Below are positions 8,810 through 17,810 of a DNA stretch of 64,000 nt, in pieces (the stretch's first letter is position 1; the number at the start of each line of letters is the position of its first letter). The position numbers and the translations under genes were made by a program. The stretch spans positions 124,001 to 188,000 of the forward strand of contig JBOEGQ010000004.1 of the NCBI GenBank assembly GCA_050633505.1. The letters are read 5' to 3'. The DNA comes from UBA1672 sp050633505 (lineage in GTDB: Bacteria > Pseudomonadota > Alphaproteobacteria > Micavibrionales > Micavibrionaceae). The notes beneath the pieces were generated by a model, which saw only the letters and a program-made list of their open reading frames with translations, was not told where the DNA came from and searched no databases.

Positions 8810-10438
8810 ATGACACGTTATATATTCATTACAGGCGGCGTTGTTTCCTCATTAGGAAAGGGCCTCGGCTCCGCTTCGCTTGGCGCACTTTTGCAAGCAC
8901 GTGGCTATAGCGTACGCCTTTGCAAACTCGACCCGTATCTGAATGTAGACCCCGGCACAATGAGCCCGTTTCAACACGGAGAAGTGTTCGTAACAGATGA
9001 CGGCGCAGAGACCGACTTGGATTTTGGACACTATGAACGCTTTACAGGTGTTCCTGCCACAGCCACAGATACGACGACGACGGGACGCATTTACACAAGC
9101 GTTTTACAAAAAGAACGCCGAGGCGATTATCTGGGCGCAACGATTCAAGTCATCCCCCATATTACAAACGAAATTCAAGATTTTATCCGTGAAAAAGACG
9201 GAACAGCCGACTTCGTCCTATGCGAAATCGGCGGTACCGTTGGGGATATTGAAAGCTTGCCTTTCTTGGAAGCAATTCGTCAATTTAGTAATGAAGTCGG
9301 ACGGGAAAGAGCAATTTCTATCCACGTGACATTGCTTCCCTATATCCCTGCGGCGGGTGAACTCAAAACCAAACCTACACAACACTCAGTAAAAGAATTG
9401 ATGAGCTATGGCATTCGCCCACAAATTCTTCTTTGCCGTGCTGATCGTCCGATAGAGGAAGATGATAAACGCAAAATTGGATTATTTTGTAACATTGATG
9501 AAAACAAAGTTATCCCCGCGCTAGACGCTTCTTCGATTTATGAAGTCCCGCTCACATATCATGCAGAAGGACTTGATGATCAAGTTATGGATTCCTTTGG
9601 AATCAAAGATGCGCCAAAACCGGATTTAAGCACATGGCAAGACATCGCAGAGAATACCAGTGCCCCCGAAGGCGAAGTAACCATCGCAATTGTCGGGAAA
9701 TACACAAACCTTGCTGATAGTTATAAATCATTGAATGAGGCATTGGTGCATGGCGGCATTGCCAATAAGGTCAAGGTTAAACTGAAATTTATGGAGTCAA
9801 CAACCTTTGAAGAAGGTGATCCAGCCGCCCATCTTGAAGGCATAAACGGTATTCTTGTTCCCGGTGGTTTTGGTGAGCGTGGAGCCGAAGGTAAAATCCG
9901 CGCCGCACAATATGCGCGTGAGCATAACATCCCATATTTTGGTATTTGCTTTGGCATGCAAATGGCTGTTATTGAGGCCGCCCGTAACCTTTGCGGTATT
10001 AAAGACGCGAACTCTAGCGAGTTTGGGAAGTGTGACACACCAATCGTGGGACTTATGACCGAATGGGATCGCGAAGGCAATACAGAAAAGCGTGGATCTG
10101 ATACGGATATGGGCGGAACAATGCGTCTGGGGGCTTACCCTTGCGTTTTAAAAGACGGCAGCAACGTCCAAAAAGCTTATAACAGTAAAGAGATCAGTGA
10201 ACGTCACAGACATCGCTATGAGGTTGATATTTCATTTAAAGAACAACTGGAAGAGCAGGGGCTTATTTTCTCAGGCCTTTCCCCAGATGGAAAACTTCCT
10301 GAGATTGTTGAACACAAAGAACACCCATGGTTCATTGGCGTTCAATTCCATCCTGAATTAAAATCAAAGCCATTTGACCCTCATCCGCTTTTCACCTCCT
10401 TTATAAAGGCGGCGATAGAGCAGGAACGTCTGGTTTAG
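8810..10438 (+). CDS. pyrG: CTP synthase
   Basis: Makes CTP from UTP, ATP and glutamine. The 542-aa protein has the N-terminal synthase domain (GGVVSSLGKG near residue 8, and DPGTMSPFQHGEVFV). A C-terminal glutamine amidotransferase domain carries the nucleophile in GICFGMQ and the His/Glu pair in QFHPE. Full length and both active sites are intact. It starts 3 bases after secG, which implies cotranscription. Confidence 0.98.
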   Translation: MTRYIFITGGVVSSLGKGLGSASLGALLQARGYSVRLCKLDPYLNVDPGTMSPFQHGEVFVTDDGAETDLDFGHYERFTGVPATATDTTTTGRIYTSVLQKERRGDYLGATIQVIPHITNEIQDFIREKDGTADFVLCEIGGTVGDIESLPFLEAIRQFSNEVGRERAISIHVTLLPYIPAAGELKTKPTQHSVKELMSYGIRPQILLCRADRPIEEDDKRKIGLFCNIDENKVIPALDASSIYEVPLTYHAEGLDDQVMDSFGIKDAPKPDLSTWQDIAENTSAPEGEVTIAIVGKYTNLADSYKSLNEALVHGGIANKVKVKLKFMESTTFEEGDPAAHLEGINGILVPGGFGERGAEGKIRAAQYAREHNIPYFGICFGMQMAVIEAARNLCGIKDANSSEFGKCDTPIVGLMTEWDREGNTEKRGSDTDMGGTMRLGAYPCVLKDGSNVQKAYNSKEISERHRHRYEVDISFKEQLEEQGLIFSGLSPDGKLPEIVEHKEHPWFIGVQFHPELKSKPFDPHPLFTSFIKAAIEQERLV

Positions 10439-10510
10439 ATTTTTTTCAAACCGTCTATCTTTTTCAATATGGTACAATGAAATGTAGATGACAACGTACT
10501 GCCACAGAAT

Positions 10511-11296
10511 ATGAGATACTATATACTCGCCATATCCTTCTTTTGCTTCGCGGCATCCTTTATTCTGACAAAGGCGGAAACTTATTTCCAAGACAATTCT
10601 TACGTAACCGAAGTTGAAGCGATTGAGAATAGGCTTGTTCCCGCAAGACCATATAAATATTTAGGGCATAAAAAAGAGGTCGGCTACGTTAAGTTCATTC
10701 ACCCGAAAGGAGAGTGGTATGGCCATAATATGCTGGTTCCTCTTCCCAAAGGCATCAAAAAAGGGGATGTTTTTAAAGTCAGAATAAGAGATTTACCGAA
10801 TTGGGAATCAAAAAAACCAAAAGAAATTAAGAAAATAGGCTCTTCTACAATGACATATAAGCACAGAGCCTTTGTTATTGTACCAGAAGGGGTTAGGCAT
10901 GATGAAGAACTGGCAATGTTCTATTTCATGGCTGGCCTTTTATGCCTCGTAGGCGCGTTCTTTGCCTCGCCTCCCTCCAAATACAGGACACGCTTTAGCA
11001 AGGGGTACTACGCCGGATGGGTCTTTATTTACGCAAGCTGGGCTATCCTTATTTGCAGCTGGGCAAATCTTTACAATATTCCAAATATCGTCGTTGCAGG
11101 ATCATACGCGTTCGCCTTCATATGCTATCTCACTACCCTCAAAGAAATGATGGATAAGAAGACAACAATATCAGATGAGCATATGGAGATATCTACATGC
11201 CAATTAGGACGCGCATTTGATTACACGACACATATCGGAACACTATGCGCACATATGTTCTTTATATATCTTGTAATATATCATCCACCATTATAA
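10511..11296 (+). CDS. Unknown membrane protein, four or five predicted segments
   Basis: I do not recognise this 261-aa protein. A signal-like hydrophobic segment (residues 3-20) precedes a soluble loop of about 110 residues rich in Lys and beta-prone sequence. Hydrophobic stretches follow near residues 137-155, 172-190, 195-212 and 240-258. The plan (helix, extracytoplasmic beta domain, helices) recalls DUF3592-type proteins, but no signature proves this. It lies about 70 bases after pyrG and may be read through from it; it converges on the next gene. Confidence 0.6.
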   Translation: MRYYILAISFFCFAASFILTKAETYFQDNSYVTEVEAIENRLVPARPYKYLGHKKEVGYVKFIHPKGEWYGHNMLVPLPKGIKKGDVFKVRIRDLPNWESKKPKEIKKIGSSTMTYKHRAFVIVPEGVRHDEELAMFYFMAGLLCLVGAFFASPPSKYRTRFSKGYYAGWVFIYASWAILICSWANLYNIPNIVVAGSYAFAFICYLTTLKEMMDKKTTISDEHMEISTCQLGRAFDYTTHIGTLCAHMFFIYLVIYHPPL

Positions 11297-11305
11297 ATGG
11301 CACTT

Positions 11306-11674
11306 TTAAGCACAACGATAACCATCCGGCTCATCATTTTGGGCTGTTTCTTTTACTGGCATTATTCCGCGTCTTAATTGTTCACGCACAGATAACGAGG
11401 CATCATCCGCGTTGTATTCTTCATCCGGAAATTCACGATCTATGTGCTTTAAACATTGTTGAAAACGCCCCAATCCATTTTCACCTAAACTACGCCCAGA
11501 TGAAGAGATTGCTCTATTCACATCATCGACCGAATGCACATTATCAAATTTTTGTGAAAGGATATTAAGCACGGCATCTTCACCATATTGCTTCATTGCC
11601 GCGTTAAAACATTCTCCTAATTGCCTTTGCAACTCACCGGATTTAGCGAGTTTTCCGTTCCGTTTTTTTGCCAT
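11306..11674 (-). CDS. Unknown small soluble protein
   Basis: A 122-aa protein that I do not recognise. It is basic at the N-terminus (MAKKRNGKLAKSG), then helical and charged, with no membrane segment and no cysteine pair. A good ribosome site (CGGAG) precedes the ATG, supporting real translation. It diverges from kdsA across about 115 bases and converges on the membrane protein before it. Confidence 0.6.
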   Translation of the reverse strand: MAKKRNGKLAKSGELQRQLGECFNAAMKQYGEDAVLNILSQKFDNVHSVDDVNRAISSSGRSLGENGLGRFQQCLKHIDREFPDEEYNADDASLSVREQLRRGIMPVKETAQNDEPDGYRCA

Positions 11675-11791
11675 TATATTCTCCGTTCATATTAGCAACA
11701 TCAAATAAACACATATGGAAAATGAGTGCAATTTTTATTTCCTGATATTTTCACCCTTGAAACGAACGCTATATACACATATGTTTCCTGC

Positions 11792-12610
11792 ATGGAAAAA
11801 ATAATATCAGTCGATCAGTTAAAAATCAGTAACAGTAGCCCTTTGACTATTATTGCTGGTCCTTGCCAAATGGAAAGCCGCGACCACGCCTTTGAAATGT
11901 GTGGCGCATTAAAGGAACTTACCCAAAGATTGGGGATACAGTTCATTTATAAAAGCTCTTACGATAAGGCGAACAGAACCTCACTTTCCGGGAAGAGGGG
12001 AATCGGTTTGGATAAGGGGCTTGAAGTTTTTCAAGATCTAAAAGAACATTTTGGCGTCCCTATGATTACCGATGTTCACACCGCAGACCAGTGTGCATTA
12101 GCAGCCGAAGTTGTTGATGTCCTGCAAATTCCCGCATTTTTATGCAGACAAACAGACCTATTAATAGCCGCGGCAAATACAGGTAAGGCTCTGAACATCA
12201 AAAAAGGACAATTCCTTGCGCCATGGGACATGAAGAATGTCGCACAAAAGGTTCTGGAAAGTGGCAATAAAAACATCATGCTTTGTGAACGTGGGGCAAG
12301 CTTCGGTTATAATACACTTGTTTCCGATATGCGTTCTATCCCCATTATGAAGGAAACCGGATACCCGGTTATCTATGACGCAACACATAGCGTACAACAA
12401 CCAGGCGGCCTTGGCGGATCATCCGGCGGTGACAGAACGATGGTTCCTATACTTGCGCGCGCTGCCGTGGCAATTGGCGTTGCCGGTGTCTTCATTGAAA
12501 CACACCAAGACCCTGATAATGCGCCATCAGATGGCCCCAATATGGTGAAGTTGAATGAGTTGCCCGCGTTGCTGGAAACACTTGTTCAATTCGACAAAAT
12601 TGCAAAATAA
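11792..12610 (+). CDS. kdsA: 3-deoxy-8-phosphooctulonate (KDO-8-P) synthase
   Basis: Condenses PEP with arabinose-5-phosphate for KDO of lipopolysaccharide, so the host is expected to make LPS. Family motifs include AGPCQMES near the N-terminus, YKSSYDKANRTS, TDVHT, FLCRQTDLL, KGQFLAPWDM, DATHSVQQPG and ETHQDPDNAPSDGPN. The frame runs back to 11726, but the ATG at 11792 gives the normal 272-aa length. It precedes eno by 45 bases, as often in alphaproteobacteria. Confidence 0.96.
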   Translation: MEKIISVDQLKISNSSPLTIIAGPCQMESRDHAFEMCGALKELTQRLGIQFIYKSSYDKANRTSLSGKRGIGLDKGLEVFQDLKEHFGVPMITDVHTADQCALAAEVVDVLQIPAFLCRQTDLLIAAANTGKALNIKKGQFLAPWDMKNVAQKVLESGNKNIMLCERGASFGYNTLVSDMRSIPIMKETGYPVIYDATHSVQQPGGLGGSSGGDRTMVPILARAAVAIGVAGVFIETHQDPDNAPSDGPNMVKLNELPALLETLVQFDKIAK

Positions 12611-12655
12611 TAAAGCAAAAACTCAAACACAAAACATTCAAAAGGTTAAAACGAT

Positions 12656-13942
12656 ATGACAGCTATTATTGATATTCACGCACGCCAAATTCTGGACAGC
12701 CGTGGCAACCCCACAGTTGAGGTTGACGTGCAGCTTGAAACAGGCGTAATGGGCCGTGCGGCTGTGCCATCAGGTGCATCAACAGGCGTTCATGAGGCTG
12801 TTGAGCTTCGTGATGGTGACAAAGATGTCTATCTCGGTAAAGGCGTTGAGAAAGCTGTCGAATTTGTAAATACAGAAATCTTTGAAACTCTTATCGGTGT
12901 TGATGCGGAAGAGCAAATGTATATCGACCAGCTTATGATCGATCTGGACGGAACAGAGAACAAAGGCCGCTTAGGCGCGAATGCGATTCTTGGTGTATCT
13001 CTTGCTATTTCCAAAGCGATGGCTCTGGAACTTAGCACACCACTTTATCGTTATATTGGTGGTACATATGCGCATATTCTTCCGACACCTATGATGAATA
13101 TCATTAACGGTGGCGCACATGCAGACAACCCGGTTGATATTCAAGAATTTATGATCATGCCTGTATCCGCACCAAACTACAGCGAAGCACTACGCGTTGG
13201 TACAGAAATATTTCATGCATTGAAAAAGCAATTAAGCGCAGCAGGATACAACACAAATGTTGGTGATGAAGGTGGGTTTGCCCCTGCGGTTAAATCTTCT
13301 GATGAAGCACTTGATTTCATCATGAAATCAATAGAAGCAGCAGGATACAAACCAAAGGAAGACGTTGTTATTGCCTTGGACTCTGCATCCACCGAATTTT
13401 ACAAAGACGGTAAATATGAGTTGGAAGGAGAGGGGAAATCCTTAACATCTTCGGAAATGGTTGAATATTATAAAGACCTCTGTGATCGTTATCCAATCGT
13501 ATCGATTGAAGACGGCCTTGCAGAAGATGATTGGGAAGGGTGGACAGCTTTGACTGCGGCATTAGGTGATCGCGTTCAATTAGTTGGTGATGACCTATAC
13601 GTGACAAACGCAAAACGTTTGAAACGTGGTATTGAAGAAAAAGCTGGAAATGCTGTTCTTGTGAAGGTGAATCAGATTGGCTCACTAACCGAAACACTTG
13701 AAACGATTGAAATGGCGAAAAAGGCAGGGTTTGGGATTATTCTTTCACACCGTTCCGGTGAAACAGAAGATTCTACAATCTCAGACTTAGCTGTTGCAAC
13801 AAATGCCGGACAGATTAAAACGGGCTCTTTATCCAGATCTGATCGTATTGCAAAATATAACCAGTTACTTCGTATTGAAGAAGAGCTTGGCTCCACAGCG
13901 AAATATTCAGGTGACAGCTTCTTCCGTAGCCCACTAAAATAA
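12656..13942 (+). CDS. eno: Enolase
   Basis: Interconverts 2-phosphoglycerate and PEP. The 428-aa length is standard. Seen in sequence: HARQILDSRGNPTVEV at the N-terminus, PSGASTG, the metal ligands in ALDSAST, SIEDGLAEDDW and LVGDDLYVTN, and the catalytic Lys/Ser-His region VKVNQIGS...SHRSGETED. It is followed closely by a strong rho-independent terminator, which separates it from ftsB. Confidence 0.98.
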   Translation: MTAIIDIHARQILDSRGNPTVEVDVQLETGVMGRAAVPSGASTGVHEAVELRDGDKDVYLGKGVEKAVEFVNTEIFETLIGVDAEEQMYIDQLMIDLDGTENKGRLGANAILGVSLAISKAMALELSTPLYRYIGGTYAHILPTPMMNIINGGAHADNPVDIQEFMIMPVSAPNYSEALRVGTEIFHALKKQLSAAGYNTNVGDEGGFAPAVKSSDEALDFIMKSIEAAGYKPKEDVVIALDSASTEFYKDGKYELEGEGKSLTSSEMVEYYKDLCDRYPIVSIEDGLAEDDWEGWTALTAALGDRVQLVGDDLYVTNAKRLKRGIEEKAGNAVLVKVNQIGSLTETLETIEMAKKAGFGIILSHRSGETEDSTISDLAVATNAGQIKTGSLSRSDRIAKYNQLLRIEEELGSTAKYSGDSFFRSPLK

Positions 13943-13982
13943 GGCAGAACAATCTGACTTTACAGGAATTCTGATAGAAATT

Positions 13983-14012
13983 ATGCCCGATGCAATATTC
14001 GGGCATTTTTTT
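13983..14012 (+). terminator. Rho-independent terminator after eno
   Basis: A perfect 8-bp stem (ATGCCCGA / TCGGGCAT) with an 8-base loop is followed by a run of seven T. It lies 40 bases past the enolase stop and should end the kdsA-eno transcript. Confidence 0.9.
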
Positions 14013-14134
14013 ATAAAAAACAAAAAATGAATCAAATGAGTCACTTATATAGTGATGTTCTTGAAATGTTCACGTTAAGCCATTGAATTAAAACATTTTT
14101 TATTATTGATCCACAGGCTAATATATGATTCTAT

Positions 14135-14464
14135 GTGGATATGACGAAGTTATCCACAGCCTTGCACCTTTTCAAAAGAAACCTACCGATTTTCATCGGC
14201 TTGTCCCTGTGTATATATTTCAGTTACCATACAATTGCAGGCGAACGGAATTACGGCAGGCTACTAAGCCTGCAAAAAACAGCGAGTGAAAAAGAACAAA
14301 GTCTTGCTGGCATACAGGCACAAAGAGATGCTCTGGAAAACAAAGTTGCTATGCTTCGTCCTGATTCCATTTCTGCTGATATGCTGGAAGAACAAGTGCG
14401 TGTTATGCTTGGTTATAAGCATAAAGATGAAATTTCTGTTATCAAAGTTAGCGATGCGGAATAG
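14135..14464 (+). CDS. ftsB: Septum formation initiator family protein, FtsB-like
   Basis: Small division protein with one membrane helix (about residues 18-34) followed by a coiled-coil region (about 45-75), the FtsB/DivIC plan. The 109-aa length fits. Members act in the periplasm with FtsL and FtsQ at the division site. Its position between eno and pdhA is conserved in alphaproteobacteria and supports the call more than the weak sequence signature does. Codon 1 could be the ATG at 14135 or the one at 14141. Confidence 0.85.
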   Translation: MDMTKLSTALHLFKRNLPIFIGLSLCIYFSYHTIAGERNYGRLLSLQKTASEKEQSLAGIQAQRDALENKVAMLRPDSISADMLEEQVRVMLGYKHKDEISVIKVSDAE

Positions 14465-14638
14465 GGTAATAATATTACAAAACAACACCTTAAGATATTT
14501 TATCCTTTCATAACAACATGTTGCAACGCAGCAAAATCATTTTTACTCTAGAACTCACACGCAAAATGGTGTAGCAAATTTTAGTCCGTTCTTAAAAGAG
14601 GGTGGCATTTTGTAAATCGAGCAGGAGGGCTTATATCT

Positions 14639-15664
14639 GTGGCTTCGTCGAATTCAAAGAAGAAAACAAGTGGAAAAAAGGGCTCTAACAGTGCGCCGGA
14701 ACCTACGACGGAGGAGCTAAAGCAACTTTATCGCGATATGCTACTTATTCGTCGCTTTGAAGAAAAAGCTGGGCAGCTATACGGTATGGGGTTAATTGGC
14801 GGATTTTGCCACCTCTATATTGGCCAAGAAGCTGTCGTCACTGGCATTTCCTCTGTACAGGAACCACAAGATACTGTTGTGACATCCTATCGGGATCACG
14901 CGCATATGCTGGCCTGTGGTATGGATGCAAACGGCATCATGGCCGAGCTAACCGGACGTATTGATGGATATAGCCGCGGTAAGGGTGGCTCTATGCACAT
15001 GTTCTCTTTAGAAAAGAACTTCTTTGGTGGACACGGTATCGTCGGTGCAGGAACAGCAATCGGCGCAGGCCTTGGATTTGCACATAAATATAAAGACGAC
15101 AACGGTGTTGCCATTGCCTATATGGGAGATGGTGCATCCAATCAGGGGCAAGTGGCGGAATGTTACAACATGGCCGCACTTTGGGATTTGCCCGTTTTGT
15201 TTGTGATTGAGAATAATCAATACGGTATGGGAACTAGTGTATCTCGCTCTTCTGCCGGGCAATTATACCGCCGTGGTGAAGGTTATGGCATTCCGGGTGA
15301 ACAGGTTGATGGTATGGATGTCTTTGCCGTCCAGACGGCTGCACGCCAAGCGCTTGACTACATACGATCTGGCAGTGGCCCATATATTCTGGAGATGATG
15401 ACATATCGTTATCGCGGACACTCTATGTCCGATCCGGCAAAATATAGATCAAAAGAAGAAGTTTCATCAATGAAGCAAGAGCGTGACCCGATTACGCAAA
15501 TTAAAGATATGCTTCAAGAACGTGGTGAGGATGAAGCCACAATCAAAGAAATAGATAAAGAAATTAAAGCCACCGTAAATGAGTCCGCGACATTCTCTCA
15601 AGAAAGTCCTGAACCGGATGAACATGAACTATGGACAGATATTCTAGTTGAGGAGCGCGCCTAG
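14639..15664 (+). CDS. pdhA: Pyruvate dehydrogenase E1 component, alpha subunit
   Basis: Thiamine-diphosphate-dependent decarboxylation of pyruvate, with PdhB. The 341-aa protein starts at a GTG with a strong AGGAGGG site upstream. A Ser/Lys-rich N-terminus precedes the conserved core: RRFEEKAGQLYGMG, GGSMHMF, and the ThDP motif GDGASNQGQ running to VIENN, then YRYRGHSMSDPA. It starts a pdhA-pdhB unit with only 2 bases between the genes. Confidence 0.97.
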   Translation: MASSNSKKKTSGKKGSNSAPEPTTEELKQLYRDMLLIRRFEEKAGQLYGMGLIGGFCHLYIGQEAVVTGISSVQEPQDTVVTSYRDHAHMLACGMDANGIMAELTGRIDGYSRGKGGSMHMFSLEKNFFGGHGIVGAGTAIGAGLGFAHKYKDDNGVAIAYMGDGASNQGQVAECYNMAALWDLPVLFVIENNQYGMGTSVSRSSAGQLYRRGEGYGIPGEQVDGMDVFAVQTAARQALDYIRSGSGPYILEMMTYRYRGHSMSDPAKYRSKEEVSSMKQERDPITQIKDMLQERGEDEATIKEIDKEIKATVNESATFSQESPEPDEHELWTDILVEERA

Positions 15665-15666
15665 AC

Positions 15667-17100
15667 ATGCCTACAGAAATCCTAATGCCTGCATTATCGC
15701 CGACTATGACTGAAGGTAACTTAGCCAAATGGCTAAAATCCGAAGGTGACGCGGTAGAGTCAGGTGATGTTATTGCCGAAATTGAAACGGATAAAGCCAC
15801 CATGGAGGTTGAAGCCGTTGATGAAGGTATTCTCGGTAAGATTTTGATTAGCGAAGGAACCGAAGGTGTTGCCGTTAATACGCCTATTGCCGTTCTTTTG
15901 GAAGATGGTGAAAGTGCAGATGATATTGAAAATATGAGCAGCGCTGCTGTTATTCCTGTCCCATCAAATGACAGCCAAGAAGGCACAACCACACCAAGCC
16001 CATCACCTGAGACAGCGGAACAACCTCAAGGCGCGATCGTTGAGAACCGTGATATTCTATACGCACAAGGTATTATTATTGAGCCACCACCATTTGATGA
16101 AGCTTCCTTCACTGATAAACACACCATCACTGTACGTGAGGCATTACGTGATGCCATGGCAGAAGAAATGCGTAATGATGACACCGTTTATTTGATGGGC
16201 GAAGAGGTTGCAGAATATCAAGGTGCCTATAAAGTCTCACAAGATCTGCTGGATGAGTTTGGTGACAAGCGTGTAATTGACACCCCGATTACTGAGCATG
16301 GCTTTGCCGGAATGGCCGTTGGTTCAGCTATGAACGGTTTAAAACCAATTGTTGAATTCATGACATGGAACTTTGGTATGCAGGCCATTGACCACATTAT
16401 CAATTCCGCTGCCAAAACACTTTATATGGCAGGTGGAAAGCTCGGTTGTTCTATTGTCTTCCGTGGGCCAAACGGCGCAGCAAGTCGAGTAGGGGCACAA
16501 CACTCACAATGTTATGCAAGTTGGTACGCCCATGTTCCCGGACTAAAAGTTGTTGCACCATGGTCTGGCGCCGATGCCAAAGGCCTCATGAAGGCAGCAA
16601 TCCGTGACCCAAATCCTGTGGTCATACTTGAAAATGAAATGCTCTATGGTCAGTCCTATGATGTACCAACATCTGACGACTTTGTAATTCCGATTGGTCG
16701 CGCAAAAATAGAACGCTCAGGCGCAGATGTTACACTTGTTGCTTATTCTATCATGGTTGGAAAAGCTCTGGAGGCTGCAGAAGAGTTAGCCGAGCAGGGC
16801 ATTGATGCAGAGGTAATAAACCTAAGAACGATCCGCCCGCTAGACCGGCATACAATTTTGGAATCTGTGAAGAAAACCAATCGCATTGTTTCAATTGAAG
16901 AAGGTTGGCCGTTTGCAGGGATTAGCTCTGAAATCGCCGCATTATGTGGAGAACACGCCTTTGATTACCTCGATGCGCCGGTTACGCGTGTCTGTGGCGC
17001 AGATGTTCCAATGCCATATGCCGCAAACCTCGAAGCCTTAGCGTTACCACAGCCAAAGGACATCGTGGCCGCTGCGAAAAAGGTATGCTACGTAGACTAA
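15667..17100 (+). CDS. pdhB: Pyruvate dehydrogenase E1 component, beta subunit with N-terminal lipoyl domain
   Basis: Partner of PdhA. The 477-aa protein carries an extra lipoyl domain at residues 1-78 (lipoyl Lys in ETDKATMEVE), a Pro/Ser/Thr linker, then the E1-beta transketolase domain from about 145. An N-terminal lipoyl domain on E1-beta is typical of alphaproteobacteria. The lipoyl domain is nearly identical over long stretches to that of PdhC further on, implying a shared origin or gene conversion. A terminator hairpin follows immediately, so pdhC must have its own promoter. Confidence 0.97.
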   Translation: MPTEILMPALSPTMTEGNLAKWLKSEGDAVESGDVIAEIETDKATMEVEAVDEGILGKILISEGTEGVAVNTPIAVLLEDGESADDIENMSSAAVIPVPSNDSQEGTTTPSPSPETAEQPQGAIVENRDILYAQGIIIEPPPFDEASFTDKHTITVREALRDAMAEEMRNDDTVYLMGEEVAEYQGAYKVSQDLLDEFGDKRVIDTPITEHGFAGMAVGSAMNGLKPIVEFMTWNFGMQAIDHIINSAAKTLYMAGGKLGCSIVFRGPNGAASRVGAQHSQCYASWYAHVPGLKVVAPWSGADAKGLMKAAIRDPNPVVILENEMLYGQSYDVPTSDDFVIPIGRAKIERSGADVTLVAYSIMVGKALEAAEELAEQGIDAEVINLRTIRPLDRHTILESVKKTNRIVSIEEGWPFAGISSEIAALCGEHAFDYLDAPVTRVCGADVPMPYAANLEALALPQPKDIVAAAKKVCYVD

Positions 17101-17109
17101 CCAATGAAA

Positions 17110-17129
17110 AAGGGGCTATACAGCCCCTT
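17110..17129 (-). terminator. Rho-independent terminator between pdhB and the next convergent gene
   Basis: An 8-bp perfect stem AAGGGGCT / AGCCCCTT has a 4-base loop. On the minus strand it is followed by a short T run, so it best serves the leftward 145-aa gene. It can also block rightward reading from pdhB, though the T tract on that side is poor. Confidence 0.75.
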
Positions 17130-17157
17130 ATTGATGAATAAAAATCAGATATTTACG

Positions 17158-17595
17158 TTACATAACTTCTGGCTGATCACCGGAAACATCGTCTCTTCTT
17201 AATGATTCTGCATATTCAAAATGCCCATTAACAGCCTCAGGCTGAGAGGCGCCATGGCTCAATGCCGCCTTTGCGATACTCAGTGCAATGTCATTCTTCA
17301 CCTTATCTGATAAATTATCAACAGCCTCACCCTGACGGGCACTTCTCAACTGCTCATCCGTGAGGGTCTTACCCTCTGGCATATATGCATCCCTAGGAAT
17401 TTTTGACTTCTCAGCTGCCTTTAAAAGATTGCGAAACTTACCACGGCCATCTTGCCCCGGTTGAGTATTTAAGAAAAGTTGCGCCTCATTAAATAAAGCC
17501 TGTGCCTTATAAACACGAACACCGTTATTTACAGCATCATCGTTTTCTGGCGTTTCCCCTGTATGCTCTTCTAAATCAGTCACTCTATTCACCAC
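17158..17595 (-). CDS. Unknown soluble protein between pdhB and pdhC
   Basis: A 145-aa protein that I do not recognise. It is hydrophilic and largely helical, with no membrane segment or Cys motif. No ATG is available near the N-terminus, so the start is a GTG (17595 or nearby) and is uncertain. It lies opposite to the pdh genes and splits what is usually a contiguous pdhA-pdhB-pdhC operon. The 215 bases between it and pdhC hold no other gene I can support, and must carry the pdhC promoter. Confidence 0.55.
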   Translation of the reverse strand: MVNRVTDLEEHTGETPENDDAVNNGVRVYKAQALFNEAQLFLNTQPGQDGRGKFRNLLKAAEKSKIPRDAYMPEGKTLTDEQLRSARQGEAVDNLSDKVKNDIALSIAKAALSHGASQPEAVNGHFEYAESLRRDDVSGDQPEVM

Positions 17596-17810
17596 TCTAT
17601 TTTTTAATTTATAGGGCGGAACTATAGTAAAGTTAAAACTATATTACAAGAAATAGTTAAAACACCTTCATTTATTACATGACATGAAGACAAAGAAACC
17701 TGCCCGACGATAACTTTTCTAAAAACAAAAGAATGGATGGAAAATCCCTTTAGAACAGTCTATAAAAGAGACAAGATTTTTAATAAATTAGATGTGATTA
17801 TATACTGCCA

